In this document: positions 8,610 to 16,918 of the stretch, piece after piece
Layout: the number at the start of each line of letters is the position of its first letter
Position numbering within the stretch: the stretch's first letter is position 1
Assembly (NCBI GenBank): GCA_016219645.1
Contig: JACRLR010000021.1
Location: 62,001-126,000 of the forward strand
Source of the DNA: Nitrospirota bacterium
Lineage (GTDB): Bacteria > Nitrospirota > Nitrospiria > Nitrospirales > Nitrospiraceae
Length of the DNA: 64,000 nt
Reading direction: 5' to 3'
Program-made: the position numbers and the translations under genes
Notes under the pieces: model-generated
What the model was told of the DNA's origin: nothing
The model's database searches: none
The model's input: the letters and a program-made list of their open reading frames with translations, nothing else

Positions 8610-8690
8610 AGGTCAATGTTGAGATTAAGGCCAAGAAAGCCAGAGCCTGACAGACGCTTAACCTTAACCTCGACCTTAACCTGTTGCACT
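8610..8690. repeat. Weak family W region after the aminotransferase gene
   Basis: GTTGAGATTAAGGCC on the left and CTTAACCTTAACCTCGACC on the right are reiterated words with imperfect mutual complementarity. The pairing is looser than in other family W palindromes. Confidence 0.45.
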
Positions 8691-8757
8691 CGACTGCTTG
8701 TCTGCACCTTCATCAAAATGGTAAGTAGGATGCCGCGATTCATGTTGACTTGTCATT

Positions 8758-9252
8758 ATGCTCCTACGAAACGTCGCACTCTCTCTCCTTATTGTTCCCG
8801 CGTTGCTCGCCGCTGCTTGCGCCAAGCCGGTGGCTCATCAGGCTGTTCCCATGGATTTCTCTCCTCCACCGCCTGGCTCTCAGCCCGGTGACCGCCATGT
8901 CCTCGCCGGTGAATGGGAATATGTCGATACAGATGGTGCGGTCGATCGAGTGACACTCGACGGGGAGGGAAACGGTCGCTATAACTGGAAGGATGGGCGC
9001 TTCGAGACATATACGTTCGTCGGTCATACCTGGCAAGGTAAGTGGTATCAGAAGGAGAATAACCGGGACGGAGGGTTTGCAGTCGAATTCTCGCCTGATT
9101 TTTCAGAAGGGGAGGGTCGCTGGTGGTACAGCCGCATCGGGGCCGATCAGGCACCGACGCTCAAGGGCGGAACCTTTCATCTTCGAAAAAAGGCTTCTCG
9201 TACGCATCGCAGCGATACTCTGCGGAACCGTGGGAAACATATCACGCCATAG
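8758..9252 (+). CDS. Small lipoprotein of unknown function
   Basis: The 164-residue product begins MLLRNVALSLLIVPALLAAACAK, a classic lipoprotein signal with lipobox LLAAAC and the lipidated cysteine at residue 21. The mature part has a lipocalin-like or copper-resistance-like beta pattern with repeated GEWEYVDTDGAVDRVTLDGEG and TWQGKWYQKENNRDGG segments, suggesting a small beta-sheet domain. No family was recognised with confidence. It is followed 23 bases later by a PilZ gene on the same strand, so they may be cotranscribed. Confidence 0.75.
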   Translation: MLLRNVALSLLIVPALLAAACAKPVAHQAVPMDFSPPPPGSQPGDRHVLAGEWEYVDTDGAVDRVTLDGEGNGRYNWKDGRFETYTFVGHTWQGKWYQKENNRDGGFAVEFSPDFSEGEGRWWYSRIGADQAPTLKGGTFHLRKKASRTHRSDTLRNRGKHITP

Positions 9253-9275
9253 GCTGATGACCAGCAGGGAGCCTG

Positions 9276-9590
9276 ATGAAAGGACGTAAACATACCCGAT
9301 TCGCAGTACAATTTCCTGTCTCGTTCAAGGGAGATCAGCTGTCTGGCGAGGGTACGATCTTGAATGTGTCGGGCGAGGGTTGTGCCATCACTGCTGAAAC
9401 CATTGCCGACGTTGCTGCCTATCTACAGATGATGATGCAACTCCGGGCGGGAGAAGAGCCGATCCAAGTCGATCTGGCCGCGGTCCGATGGTCATCTGCA
9501 ACAAGGTTCGGTGTTGAGTTTATCAAGATTCGTCCTGAAGAAGAGGGACGGCTGAAGAACTTTGTCAAGGCACTGGAATCTACGACCTGA
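9276..9590 (+). CDS. PilZ domain protein
   Basis: This 104-residue protein is a single PilZ domain, the common receptor for cyclic di-GMP. It starts MKGRKHTRFAVQFPVSF, in which the arginines are placed like the N-terminal RxxxR binding motif, and continues with ILNVSGEGCAI, which matches the second motif (D/N)xSxxG. The rest is the expected beta-barrel ending with a C-terminal helix. The first motif is not a perfect RxxxR (R4xxxR8), so binding is likely but not certain. It faces a convergent GspE/PilB ATPase gene; PilZ proteins often control pili and secretion, but a link here is only a suggestion. Confidence 0.85.
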   Translation: MKGRKHTRFAVQFPVSFKGDQLSGEGTILNVSGEGCAITAETIADVAAYLQMMMQLRAGEEPIQVDLAAVRWSSATRFGVEFIKIRPEEEGRLKNFVKALESTT

Positions 9591-9619
9591 GGGCGTCGAC
9601 CACGGCGAGATATGGCCGG

Positions 9620-11371
9620 CTATTTCATGGCGACGGAACGGACCTGTTCATAGGTGGTCAGGCCCGCGAGCACTTTCAGAATCCCGTCCTGCACAAGTGT
9701 AATCATTCCTTCCTTCGCAGCCAGGCTCTGCATTTCCGATGTCTTGGCCCGGTTCTGGATCAGGTTTCGTAGTTCATCCGATCCGCATAGGAGTTCGTGC
9801 AAGGCAACCCGACCTTTGAGGCCTGTCTGGTTGCAGGTGCTACACCCACGCCCTCGGTAGACCTGAAAGTTCTCGCCATAACTCAGTCCGAGTGTTTCCC
9901 AGGCCTGCGCACCGTATCCGTGCACCAATTTATCGTACTCCTGCGCCGTCAAATGGTATAGTTCTTTGCACGTGACACAGATCCGCTTGCACAGGCGTTT
10001 TGCCAGCACCCCTTGCATGGCATCGGCAAAGTTGAAGGAGTCGCAGCCCAGGTCGAGGAGACGGACCACAGTCTCGACCGCCCCATTTGTGTGTAACGTG
10101 CTCAAGACCAGGTGGCCGGTCAGTGAGGCCTCGATGGCCACATCAGCAGTTTCCCTATCCCGCATCTCACCGATCATGATGACATCCGGGTCGGCTCGCA
10201 AGAACGATCGCATGGCGGACGCGAAGGTAAACCCAATCTTGGGATGGACCTGCACCTGGCGAAGCCCTTCCTGAGTGATCTCGATGGGGTCTTCCGCCGT
10301 CCAGATTTTTCGTTCGTCTGTATTGAGATGGCGAAGCAGAGCATGCAGAGTCGTCGTTTTTCCTGATCCGGTGGGGCCGACGCACAAGATGATGCCGTGC
10401 GGTTTCTCCGCGATCTCCAGGAGCTTCGTAAGGGTGGCTGGAGCAAACTCCATGGCATCGAGCGGGAGCGGATCCTTCGCCGAGAGCAGACGCATGACGA
10501 TGTCTTCGTTGTTGCCGGCGGTCGGCAATGTCGCTACGCGCAGCTCAATTTCCCGATCCTGGCTCATCTTGAATCGGATCTTCCCGTCCTGCGGTTTCCG
10601 TCGTTCGGATATATCGAGACTGGACATGATCTTGATACGAGACACCAGAGCTCGCCGATAGATCGCGGGAATCTTCATGTACGTGGAGCACGTCCCATCT
10701 ACGCGAAAACGAATGGCCGTCTCCTTGCGGTCCGAGTAGGGTTCAATATGGATGTCGGAGGCGTCATGCCGGAATGCTTCGGCAATGATCTGATTCGCGA
10801 GCCGTACGATCGCGGAATCGTTCTCGTCAATGCCGTCGGAATTGACGTCGAGAGACTGTTCCTGGTACGCGTCGTGGACCAGCTCGCCCAATGTATCCGC
10901 AATAGACCCACAGTCTGTGTCTCCGATCGTGTCACTCAGGAACCGCTCGATATCGCACCGTAGGCCTAACGCGTACCGGATCGTCATGCCGGGGAATGAG
11001 CGCCGGATGTCATGACCTCTATCGAGATCGTGGGGGTTATCGATCAGGACATCCAGAATATCACCCTGCTGTTTCAGGGGCAGCCAATGGTGCCTTCGGA
11101 GATAGTCTTTACTGAGATTATTGAGGAGTTGGGGATCAGCCAGGGTCCGTTCGTCGTATGGAATATAGGGACAGTCGAAAAACGCGCTCAGGGTTTTGCC
11201 GAGTGCGGCTTTCGGGATTCGGTATTTCTCGAGCAGCAGGCCTTCCAAGTCGGTCGCTCCCTGCAGGGATTCCTGGATGGCCTTCACGAGGTCCGTCTGG
11301 CGGATGAGGCCCTCCTGGATCAAGGCATCGTAGGCACGTGGTTCGATAGCTCTATGGGCTGCCTTTTGCAT
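9620..11371 (-). CDS. GspE/PilB-family secretion or pilus assembly ATPase
   Basis: This hexameric cytosolic ATPase powers a type II secretion system or type IV pilus. The 583-residue protein has an N-terminal T2SSE_N-like domain (about residues 30-150), then the ATPase domain with Walker A GPTGSGKTT (332-340, lysine 338), the Asp box DPDVIMIGEMRD, the His box STLHTN, and C-terminal paired cysteines CVTC and CSTC that bind zinc in GspE/PilB. An upstream in-frame extension exists to 11437, but the ATG at 11371 is preceded by TAGGAACG and I prefer it. It is not next to other secretion genes; the secretin GspD in this window is 27 kb away, so the apparatus is dispersed. Confidence 0.92.
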   Translation of the reverse strand: MQKAAHRAIEPRAYDALIQEGLIRQTDLVKAIQESLQGATDLEGLLLEKYRIPKAALGKTLSAFFDCPYIPYDERTLADPQLLNNLSKDYLRRHHWLPLKQQGDILDVLIDNPHDLDRGHDIRRSFPGMTIRYALGLRCDIERFLSDTIGDTDCGSIADTLGELVHDAYQEQSLDVNSDGIDENDSAIVRLANQIIAEAFRHDASDIHIEPYSDRKETAIRFRVDGTCSTYMKIPAIYRRALVSRIKIMSSLDISERRKPQDGKIRFKMSQDREIELRVATLPTAGNNEDIVMRLLSAKDPLPLDAMEFAPATLTKLLEIAEKPHGIILCVGPTGSGKTTTLHALLRHLNTDERKIWTAEDPIEITQEGLRQVQVHPKIGFTFASAMRSFLRADPDVIMIGEMRDRETADVAIEASLTGHLVLSTLHTNGAVETVVRLLDLGCDSFNFADAMQGVLAKRLCKRICVTCKELYHLTAQEYDKLVHGYGAQAWETLGLSYGENFQVYRGRGCSTCNQTGLKGRVALHELLCGSDELRNLIQNRAKTSEMQSLAAKEGMITLVQDGILKVLAGLTTYEQVRSVAMK

Positions 11372-11590
11372 CGTTCCTATTTCGTTCGTTCCAGGAGCGT
11401 GACCGACATTGGCCTGGCTTCTCGGCTGACAACCCACGGCCGTCTGTTTCTTGCTCGATCCGACACCATCCCAGCCCTATCACGACGAATAGGCCTCCGT
11501 GTTCCCAGGCCTCCGGCTGAGCACTTGTCCCCCTGTGCCCGGCCTAGAAAACCTGTTCACGCGCGCGATCGGCTGGTCGTCGCATGATCA

Positions 11591-11618
11591 AGTATAGAGG
11601 CATTTTTCTTGCGCACAA
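11591..11618 (-). promoter_or_regulatory. Candidate sigma70 promoter for the secretion ATPase gene
   Basis: On the - strand, TTGTGC (11613-11618), a 16-base spacer and TATACT (11591-11596) form a plausible promoter. The leader to the start codon at 11371 would be about 215 bases. In that leader (11372-11590) I see no gene. Confidence 0.35.
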
Positions 11619-11701
11619 CCAATATCGACTATGGGAGCGAGCCTTTGCACCCTCAAGATAGGGCATCTGCAGCAAGTTTGGAGAGGGTAGCGAGGCGCTG
11701 G

Positions 11702-12517
11702 TTATGGAGCAGGCTGCTGTAGCTGTGAATGAGCGTTGGCATGTTCTGCATGGGTCTGGAGTTGCGCTCGTAGATCCCGGTCGATTGTGGTAGCCATAGC
11801 GATGACGCCGCGAAATCTTGGTGTCGGCTGATTGAAGGCGAAGGCTTTTCCATCTGCGTCGCGGACGGTCCCGCCGCTTTCTTCGATCAGCAGCACTCCT
11901 GCCGCGAGATCCCATTCGTTTTCCGGCTCGATAGTCAAGGCGGCCTGGATGCGACCGGCGGCGACTAGGGCCAGCGCGTAGGCGATGGAGTATATGGGGC
12001 GGCAGCGGACGGTCTTGGCGAGCATTGACCATCGGTCGGTCCGGAGTTCCCACGCATTGACCATGATCACAGGATCAGTCTTCTGATCGGCCGAGATCGT
12101 CACACGTGCCCCATTCAAGAACAGTCCACCGCCGCGTACCGCGGTGAAGAGCTCGTCCGTCGAGGGATTCAGGATTGCAGCGACGACCGGTACACCCCGT
12201 TCGACCAACGAGGCAGAAATGCAGAATTCCGGCATTCCCTTCACCAGCGCCTTTGTGCCGTCGATGGGGTCCACGATCCAGACTCGTGGACGAGTCAGTC
12301 GCGCTGAATCGTCGGGAGACTCTTCCGAGAGCCATCCGTCCAATGGAAACTCCCGGCGTTGCATCTCATGCAGGATACGGTTGACCTCGAGGTCAACCGT
12401 GGTGACCGGCGAGTGGTCTGATTTCGTCTGTACCTCAAATCCACTCCTGACCAATTCGCGCACCTTCGCTCCAGCCTTCCGGACTGTTTCAGCCAGCAGG
12501 GTCAGTTCTCGCTCCAT
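11702..12517 (-). CDS. Inositol-monophosphatase family phosphatase, CysQ-like
   Basis: The product (271 residues) is a magnesium-dependent phosphatase of the IMPase superfamily. The signature WIVDPIDGTKAL supplies the metal-binding DPxDGT, the upstream EESPDD supplies the acidic residue of the first metal site, and the C-terminal WDLAAGVLLIEESGG is the second IMPase signature. The spacing and the GTKALVKGMPEFCIS segment favour 3'(2'),5'-bisphosphate nucleotidase (CysQ), which removes PAP made during sulfate assimilation, but inositol phosphatase activity cannot be excluded. The ATG at 12517 has GAGGAG just upstream; a longer frame to 12688 exists but overlaps a different reading frame that looks like a gene relic. 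Confidence 0.85.
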   Translation of the reverse strand: MERELTLLAETVRKAGAKVRELVRSGFEVQTKSDHSPVTTVDLEVNRILHEMQRREFPLDGWLSEESPDDSARLTRPRVWIVDPIDGTKALVKGMPEFCISASLVERGVPVVAAILNPSTDELFTAVRGGGLFLNGARVTISADQKTDPVIMVNAWELRTDRWSMLAKTVRCRPIYSIAYALALVAAGRIQAALTIEPENEWDLAAGVLLIEESGGTVRDADGKAFAFNQPTPRFRGVIAMATTIDRDLRAQLQTHAEHANAHSQLQQPAP

Positions 12518-12678
12518 ATGCTTCTCCTCATAGAGTGGAACATTAGAGAGTAAGAGGCATCTTTGCCGGTACGACCGTCGATGTTGGTGATGCGATCGGC
12601 GGTGAATTCCAACGCCCAGGTCGGTGCATTGGCCCCAACGCTTATCGCGAGAAGCCGGATCGCGAGGACTCGTGACAT
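12502..12678 (-). pseudogene. Possible relic of a small exported protein overlapping the cysQ-like start
   Basis: An ATG at 12678 opens a 58-codon frame beginning MSRVLAIRLLAISVGA, a signal-peptide-like start, followed by LEFTADRITNIDGRTGK. The segment resembles the N-terminus of exported proteins of the DUF4412/lipoprotein-sorting type (FxADR..., then a GK turn), but it stops after 58 residues and overlaps the first codons of the downstream phosphatase gene in another frame. It may be a truncated remnant or a short leader gene. The family match is from memory and is weak. Confidence 0.3.
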
Positions 12679-12720
12679 TGCCGCTCACTGTACCATAGCA
12701 GAGGGACCGGTTTGCCAGCG

Positions 12721-13728
12721 TCAGCCGGAAATCGAAAGGACCGCCGCGCCTTGAAATGATCCGGACTTGAGAGCCTGCAATGCCCGGTTGGCCTCTTCAA
12801 GTGGGAAGAGAACTCTGTGGGGTTTAATGGGAATCGCAGCAGCCTCCCGAAGCAGATCGAGGCCATCCTGCCTCGTATTGGCCGTGACGCTTCGGATGGT
12901 TCGCTCGCCAAAGACCTCGCGATCGTAGTCGAGGGAGGGAATGGGCGTCATGTGAATACCGGCAATGGCCAGCGTGCCGCCTCGTTCCAATGCACGCAGG
13001 GCCGGCGGGACCAACTCACCGGCCGGCGCAAAGATGATCGAGCTGTGGAGCTTGTCCGGCGGACTGTCCGTCGCCCCACCCACCCATGCGGCGCCCAACT
13101 TATGCGCCAGACGTTGATGCTCTGGTTTCAAGGAACTGACATAGACCTGACAGCCCCAATGGCGAGCGATCTGAATGGCAATGTGCGCGGATGCGCCAAA
13201 CCCATAGAGGCCGAGCCGTTGGCCTGGTTGGATTCCACTCAGACGCAGAGCCCGGTAGCCAATGATCCCGGCACAGAGGAGGGGAGCGGCTTCTTCATCA
13301 CTGAACACCGGCGGAATCGGATAGGCAAACGCTGCCGGGATGAGCGCATACTCTGCGTAGCCGCCGTCGACCTGATAGCCGGTGAATCTGGCATGCTCAC
13401 AGAGATTCTCTCGCCCGCCTGCACAAAATTCGCACAGGCCGCATGTGTGCTGCAGCCAGGCGATTCCGACTCGTTCGCCGACTTTCCGTTCAGTCACATC
13501 CACGCCGACCCGACTGACAATCCCGACTGCCTGGTGGCCAGGAATGAGCGGAAGCGCGGGGTTTGGCAACTCACCTTCGATGACATGAAGATCCGTCCGG
13601 CAAACTCCACAGACAGAGACGCGGACCAAAATTTCTCCGAGGCCCGGCTCAGGTATTGGAATCTCCCGCAACTGTAGCGGGGAGGTCCCCACGTCCGCTG
13701 TATGATCCAGAACCATCGCGTTCATCAT
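12721..13728 (-). CDS. Zinc-dependent alcohol dehydrogenase
   Basis: The product (335 residues) is a medium-chain dehydrogenase with catalytic zinc ligands CGVCRTD (first cysteine near 38) and PGHQAVG, where the usual Glu after His is replaced by Gln. Structural zinc cysteines are in [15 protein letters not shown]. The NAD-binding part shows [17 protein letters not shown]. The architecture is that of the bacterial AdhA-like zinc alcohol dehydrogenases; a GHQ motif is common in that subfamily. The start ATG has AAAGG about 6 bases upstream; a second ATG lies three codons in. A family T repeat begins directly beyond its upstream region, so it probably has its own promoter. Confidence 0.87.
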   Translation of the reverse strand: MMNAMVLDHTADVGTSPLQLREIPIPEPGLGEILVRVSVCGVCRTDLHVIEGELPNPALPLIPGHQAVGIVSRVGVDVTERKVGERVGIAWLQHTCGLCEFCAGGRENLCEHARFTGYQVDGGYAEYALIPAAFAYPIPPVFSDEEAAPLLCAGIIGYRALRLSGIQPGQRLGLYGFGASAHIAIQIARHWGCQVYVSSLKPEHQRLAHKLGAAWVGGATDSPPDKLHSSIIFAPAGELVPPALRALERGGTLAIAGIHMTPIPSLDYDREVFGERTIRSVTANTRQDGLDLLREAAAIPIKPHRVLFPLEEANRALQALKSGSFQGAAVLSISG

Positions 13729-13762
13729 CAGTGCCTTTGACTCCCTAGGAGATCAAAACGAT

Positions 13763-13887
13763 GCAGGCTGTTCAAAAAGGCCGTCAGCAAGGCCGCAGCG
13801 AGCGAAGAGGCGAGGCGTACCCTTGTGGTACGTTGAGCCTCTGAGCGAAGTGAGAACGAAGCTGGCGGATTTTTTCAACAGCCTGCT
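13763..13887. repeat. Family T repeat, copy 1, supplying the stop codon of the yceI-like gene
   Basis: This 125-bp palindrome has an outer stem (CAGGCTGTTCAAAAAGGCC at the left, TTTTTTCAACAGCCTGCTA at the right) and an inner hairpin GAGGCGAGGCGTACC...GGTACGTTGAGCCTC. Further copies are at 15571-15693, 20266-20389 and 59806-59933. The right terminus read on the - strand is TAGCAGGCTGTTGAAAAA, and its TAG is the stop codon of the YceI gene. Confidence 0.9.
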
Positions 13888-14485
13888 AGGGTTTGGCTTT
13901 GATGCATTCGACATCCAGTCGTATCTGGACCTCATCGCCCACAACAAGCCCGCCATTATCCAATGTCTTGTTCCAGATCATCCCGAAGTCTTTGCGATTG
14001 AGTTTCCCCTCTGCGCTGAAGCCGGCCCTGGTATTGCCCCAGGGGTCTTTCGTCGACCCATTATAGCGGCCCGTGAGGAGCACTTCCTTCGTCACCCCGT
14101 GCAGTGTCAGGTCTCCCATAGCGGTAAAGCCTTCTGAGGTCTTCTTGTAGTTTTTCATCTTGTAGGTGATCGTCGGATACAGTTTCACGTCTAAAAATTC
14201 GGCATTCCGCAAGTGGGCGTCCCGCTTTATGTGATTGGTGTTCACCGACTCGGCTTTGATCGTGGCTTCAATCGCCGTCACCGTTCCGTCTTCGGCATCC
14301 ATGTCGATGTAGCCGGCATAGTCTGTGAATTGGCCCGTAGTTTTTGAGACGACCATGTGGGTGATGCGAAACTCGATCGTCGAATGTTCATGATCCAGGT
14401 TCCAACGAGCCGGTTCTGCGTAAACTGCAGGCGGAAACCACGCCAGCACTCCAAGCCATAGAAGCATGAGCCACATCTTCGGCAT
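13886..14485 (-). CDS. YceI family periplasmic protein
   Basis: The 199-residue product has an N-terminal signal peptide (MPKMWLMLLWLGVLAWFPPAVYA, cut before EPARW given in two parts here only as a region, residues 1-23). The mature part is a YceI lipocalin-like barrel: WNLDHEHSTIEFRITHM, GYIDMDAEDGTVTAIEATI, LRNAEFLDVKLYPTITYK and GDLTLHGVTKEVLL are the conserved strands. YceI proteins bind isoprenoid lipids such as polyprenyl phosphates in the periplasm; the physiological role is usually stress-related but unproven. The stop codon TAG is the first three bases of a family T repeat. The gene is 11 bases downstream of the TonB-C protein gene, so the two are probably cotranscribed. Confidence 0.9.
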   Translation of the reverse strand: MPKMWLMLLWLGVLAWFPPAVYAEPARWNLDHEHSTIEFRITHMVVSKTTGQFTDYAGYIDMDAEDGTVTAIEATIKAESVNTNHIKRDAHLRNAEFLDVKLYPTITYKMKNYKKTSEGFTAMGDLTLHGVTKEVLLTGRYNGSTKDPWGNTRAGFSAEGKLNRKDFGMIWNKTLDNGGLVVGDEVQIRLDVECIKAKP

Positions 14486-14496
14486 GAATCCTCCTC

Positions 14497-15465
14497 TTAC
14501 TTCTTCAAAGGCTGGTCCAATGCATGAGACTTGCCAGTTGACCGAATCCCGACGGACTGCACGTCGCGCGACTGTCCCCGACTACCGGTTCGCATCCGGA
14601 TGTGCACGTCCACTGCACCCTCCCCCAGCTCGCTGGAGAACGGCAGGAACGGTTGAGCATTGACCACCGCATAGATTCCAGCCTCATCGATTTCGCGCAC
14701 ACCGGAGCCTTTCTCAATCTCGATCAGCTGGGCGCGGCCGTTGGGAAACAATTTGAAACGGACCTTCACCGTTTCACTGGTTGGCCTATGCCTGACTCCA
14801 CGGACCTGGCGGGCCCAACTTCGGCTGATGAGATGGCTCACATACTGCCAGTAGGCTTCCCCCTCTCCTGATGAGGGAAACGGGACGAGATCCTCCTCGG
14901 CTAAAGTACCCGTTGCTACCGGCTCCACGTCCGATTGTACTTCTTGCAAGATGACGATGTCGCTTTGCGACTCCTCCTGGTGAACAGGCGACGACTCATG
15001 ACTCTCATTCACCGGCTCCGAGCGATCCATTGTCAGATACACGACCCGTTGCATGAACCGTTCGAGTTTCTCCTGGCGGGACCGAGCAAACGTCACTTGG
15101 ACTCGCGCCGCTCTGGGCGGGACAGTAGTCCGACTCATTAGAATTGGTTCGAGCATGACGGTTCCTTTCAATGCCATCGACTCTGCATCTGGCTCAAGAG
15201 TGACCGTTTGACCTCGAAACGCAATCGATTCACAGATCGCGACCACTGGAGTTGTGCTCGAAGTCACGCCTCTCAGGAAAATTGTCAGCGTGACGGGCTT
15301 GCCCGGTTGCGGGTCCCCTATGGACTCCGCCTGGCTCAACTCGAACTGAACCCACCGCTTCGTGGGACCGGATGAAGAAGCCGTCTGCGACGATGATTGG
15401 GCATGTGCTGGTAGGATGGGGCCAGGCCAGGCGACCGCCGCACAACAGACCCCTGCCAACAACAT
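14497..15465 (-). CDS. Exported protein with TonB C-terminal domain
   Basis: The last 100 residues form a TonB-C-like domain: RSWARQVRGVRHRPTSETVK, VRFKLFPNGRAQLIEIEKGS, REIDEAGIYAVVNAQPFLPF. Such domains pass energy from the inner membrane to outer-membrane receptors, or serve as periplasmic adaptors. From the ATG at 15465 the N-terminus MLLAGVCCAAVAWPGP ending in AHAQ is a signal peptide, so unlike classical TonB there may be no membrane anchor. The frame is open to 15582, and the start is uncertain since neither candidate has a good ribosome site. The middle (about residues 30-220) is not recognised. Cotranscription with the YceI gene is likely. Confidence 0.75.
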   Translation of the reverse strand: MLLAGVCCAAVAWPGPILPAHAQSSSQTASSSGPTKRWVQFELSQAESIGDPQPGKPVTLTIFLRGVTSSTTPVVAICESIAFRGQTVTLEPDAESMALKGTVMLEPILMSRTTVPPRAARVQVTFARSRQEKLERFMQRVVYLTMDRSEPVNESHESSPVHQEESQSDIVILQEVQSDVEPVATGTLAEEDLVPFPSSGEGEAYWQYVSHLISRSWARQVRGVRHRPTSETVKVRFKLFPNGRAQLIEIEKGSGVREIDEAGIYAVVNAQPFLPFSSELGEGAVDVHIRMRTGSRGQSRDVQSVGIRSTGKSHALDQPLKK

Positions 15466-15570
15466 AACATTTCGGTAGTGCAGTGCATGGATAGCAGGCT
15501 GTGGAAATACTCTGTGGGTACGTGTAAATTTCACTGGTCTGCGCGTCTTGGATAACAGTGGTACCCCATG

Positions 15571-15693
15571 CAGGATGCTCAAAATGGCCGTCCAGCAAGG
15601 CCGCAGCGAGCGAAGAGGCGAGGCGTACCCTTGTGGTACGTTGAGCCTCTGAGCGATGCGAGAACGATGCTGGCGGACTTTTTCAGCATCCTG
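15571..15693. repeat. Family T repeat, copy 2
   Basis: Same organisation as copy 1 with outer words CAGGATGCTCAAAATGGCC and TTTTTCAGCATCCTG. It lies between the divergent TonB-C gene and tdh. Unlike the other three complete copies its terminus reads ATCAGGATGCTG rather than TAGCAGG, and it does not touch a stop codon. Confidence 0.9.
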
Positions 15694-15780
15694 ATAGGCA
15701 GCATCCTACCGATCTCGCTCATTCCGGCGCAACCCCCAGGAAGGGTAGGCGGGATCGAGCGAGTGGTATACAATGACATA

Positions 15781-16815
15781 ATGCAAGCCCTCGTGAAGAC
15801 ATCGACAGGACCGGGGTTGACCGCCTCCGATAGGCCGGATCCGAAACCAGGCCCCACCGATGCGGTCGTTCGCGTCAAGGCCACCTCTCTCTGCGGGACG
15901 GATGCCCATATCTACAATTGGGATCCGTGGGCGCACAGCCGTATCCACCCGCCGCGCATCATCGGCCATGAAATGTGTGGTGAAGTCGTGGAAGTCGGCT
16001 CGGATGTGACGCTCGTCAAGACGGGAGATTACGTCGCCGCCGAGTCGCATCTCACATGTGGTCACTGCTTCCAATGTCGAACCGGACAGGCGCATGTGTG
16101 TAAGAATTACCGTATTCTCGGGGTCGATAGAGACGGGTCATTCGCAGAGTACCTGGTCCTGCCCGAAACGGTGCTCTGGAAGTCTTCGCCTACCCTCCCA
16201 CCGGAACTCGCCTGCCTTCAAGAACCGCTCGGCAACGCAGTCGACGCAGCCTTAGTCGAAGACCTCACCGGACAGACGGTCTTGATCACTGGATGCGGTC
16301 CGACCGGACTCTTCGCTGCTGCCGTCGCACGAACAGCCGGGGCTGCCATGATCATTGCCACGGATGCCAGCGCGTATCGCCTGGACCTTGCCCGCCAGGT
16401 CGGCGTCGATCATGCGCTCAACGCCAAGACCGAGACGGCGGACCGCATCGCCGCCGCCATTCGTGACATCACCGGCGGTGAGGGCGTCGACGCCTCGCTC
16501 GAAATGTCGGGGAACCCCACCGCACTACACCAGGCTTTCAATGCCGTGAAGAACGGAGGTCGCGTCACGCTTTTTGGTATTCCAACCGGGTCCGTGTGTT
16601 TTGACCTGCCAAACGAAATTATTTTTAAAGGCATCCGCGTGTATGGGGTGACAGGCCGCCGGCTCTTCAAAACCTGGTATCGCTTGGCCGGTCTCTTCCA
16701 GGCAGGACTCAATATCAAGCCGGTGATCACCCATACGTTTCCGATGAGAGACTTTGCGCGCGGATTCGAATTGATCAATTCAGGCCAATGCGGGAAAGTG
16801 GTCTTGATTCCGTAA
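15781..16815 (+). CDS. tdh: L-threonine 3-dehydrogenase
   Basis: TDH oxidises threonine to 2-amino-3-ketobutyrate with NAD. The 344-residue protein keeps the catalytic zinc ligands C38, H63 and E64 (SLCGTD; IGHEMCGE) and the structural-zinc cysteines 93, 96, 99 and 107 at the numbering familiar from the E. coli enzyme. The nucleotide loop is TGCGPTGLFAAAVA. An in-frame extension runs back to 15568 through a family T repeat and is not credible, so the ATG at 15781 is chosen. The next gene is kbl, so the pair should convert threonine to glycine and acetyl-CoA. The TAA stop lies inside the left arm of a family W palindrome. Confidence 0.95.
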   Translation: MQALVKTSTGPGLTASDRPDPKPGPTDAVVRVKATSLCGTDAHIYNWDPWAHSRIHPPRIIGHEMCGEVVEVGSDVTLVKTGDYVAAESHLTCGHCFQCRTGQAHVCKNYRILGVDRDGSFAEYLVLPETVLWKSSPTLPPELACLQEPLGNAVDAALVEDLTGQTVLITGCGPTGLFAAAVARTAGAAMIIATDASAYRLDLARQVGVDHALNAKTETADRIAAAIRDITGGEGVDASLEMSGNPTALHQAFNAVKNGGRVTLFGIPTGSVCFDLPNEIIFKGIRVYGVTGRRLFKTWYRLAGLFQAGLNIKPVITHTFPMRDFARGFELINSGQCGKVVLIP

Positions 16816-16912
16816 GGGGTTAGGCGTCAGGCGTAAGGTGATGGAAACCCGTGCTCCGTTCTTGCCAGCGCTTCACGTTTCACGCCTTACCCCTGACGCC
16901 TAACGCTTCACG
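16811..16912. repeat. Family W palindrome between tdh and kbl
   Basis: The left arm (16811-16840, CGTAAGGGGTTAGGCGTCAG...) pairs with the right arm (16871-16912) at about 25 of 30 positions. The left arm contains the TAA stop of tdh and is identical at 29 of 30 bases to the arm at 31670-31699. The right arm ends 6 bases before the kbl start codon, so on the mRNA it could both weaken read-through and mask the kbl start. Confidence 0.8.
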
Positions 16913-16918
16913 AAAAAG

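Noticed and set aside
12817-13677. 286-codon frame on the + strand inside the alcohol dehydrogenase gene
   Set aside because: Antisense to a complete zinc dehydrogenase; no signal or domain seen.
15568-15780. N-terminal extension of TDH through the family T repeat
   Set aside because: The 71 extra residues are coded by repeat DNA, and TDH numbering matches the well-known enzyme exactly from the ATG at 15781.
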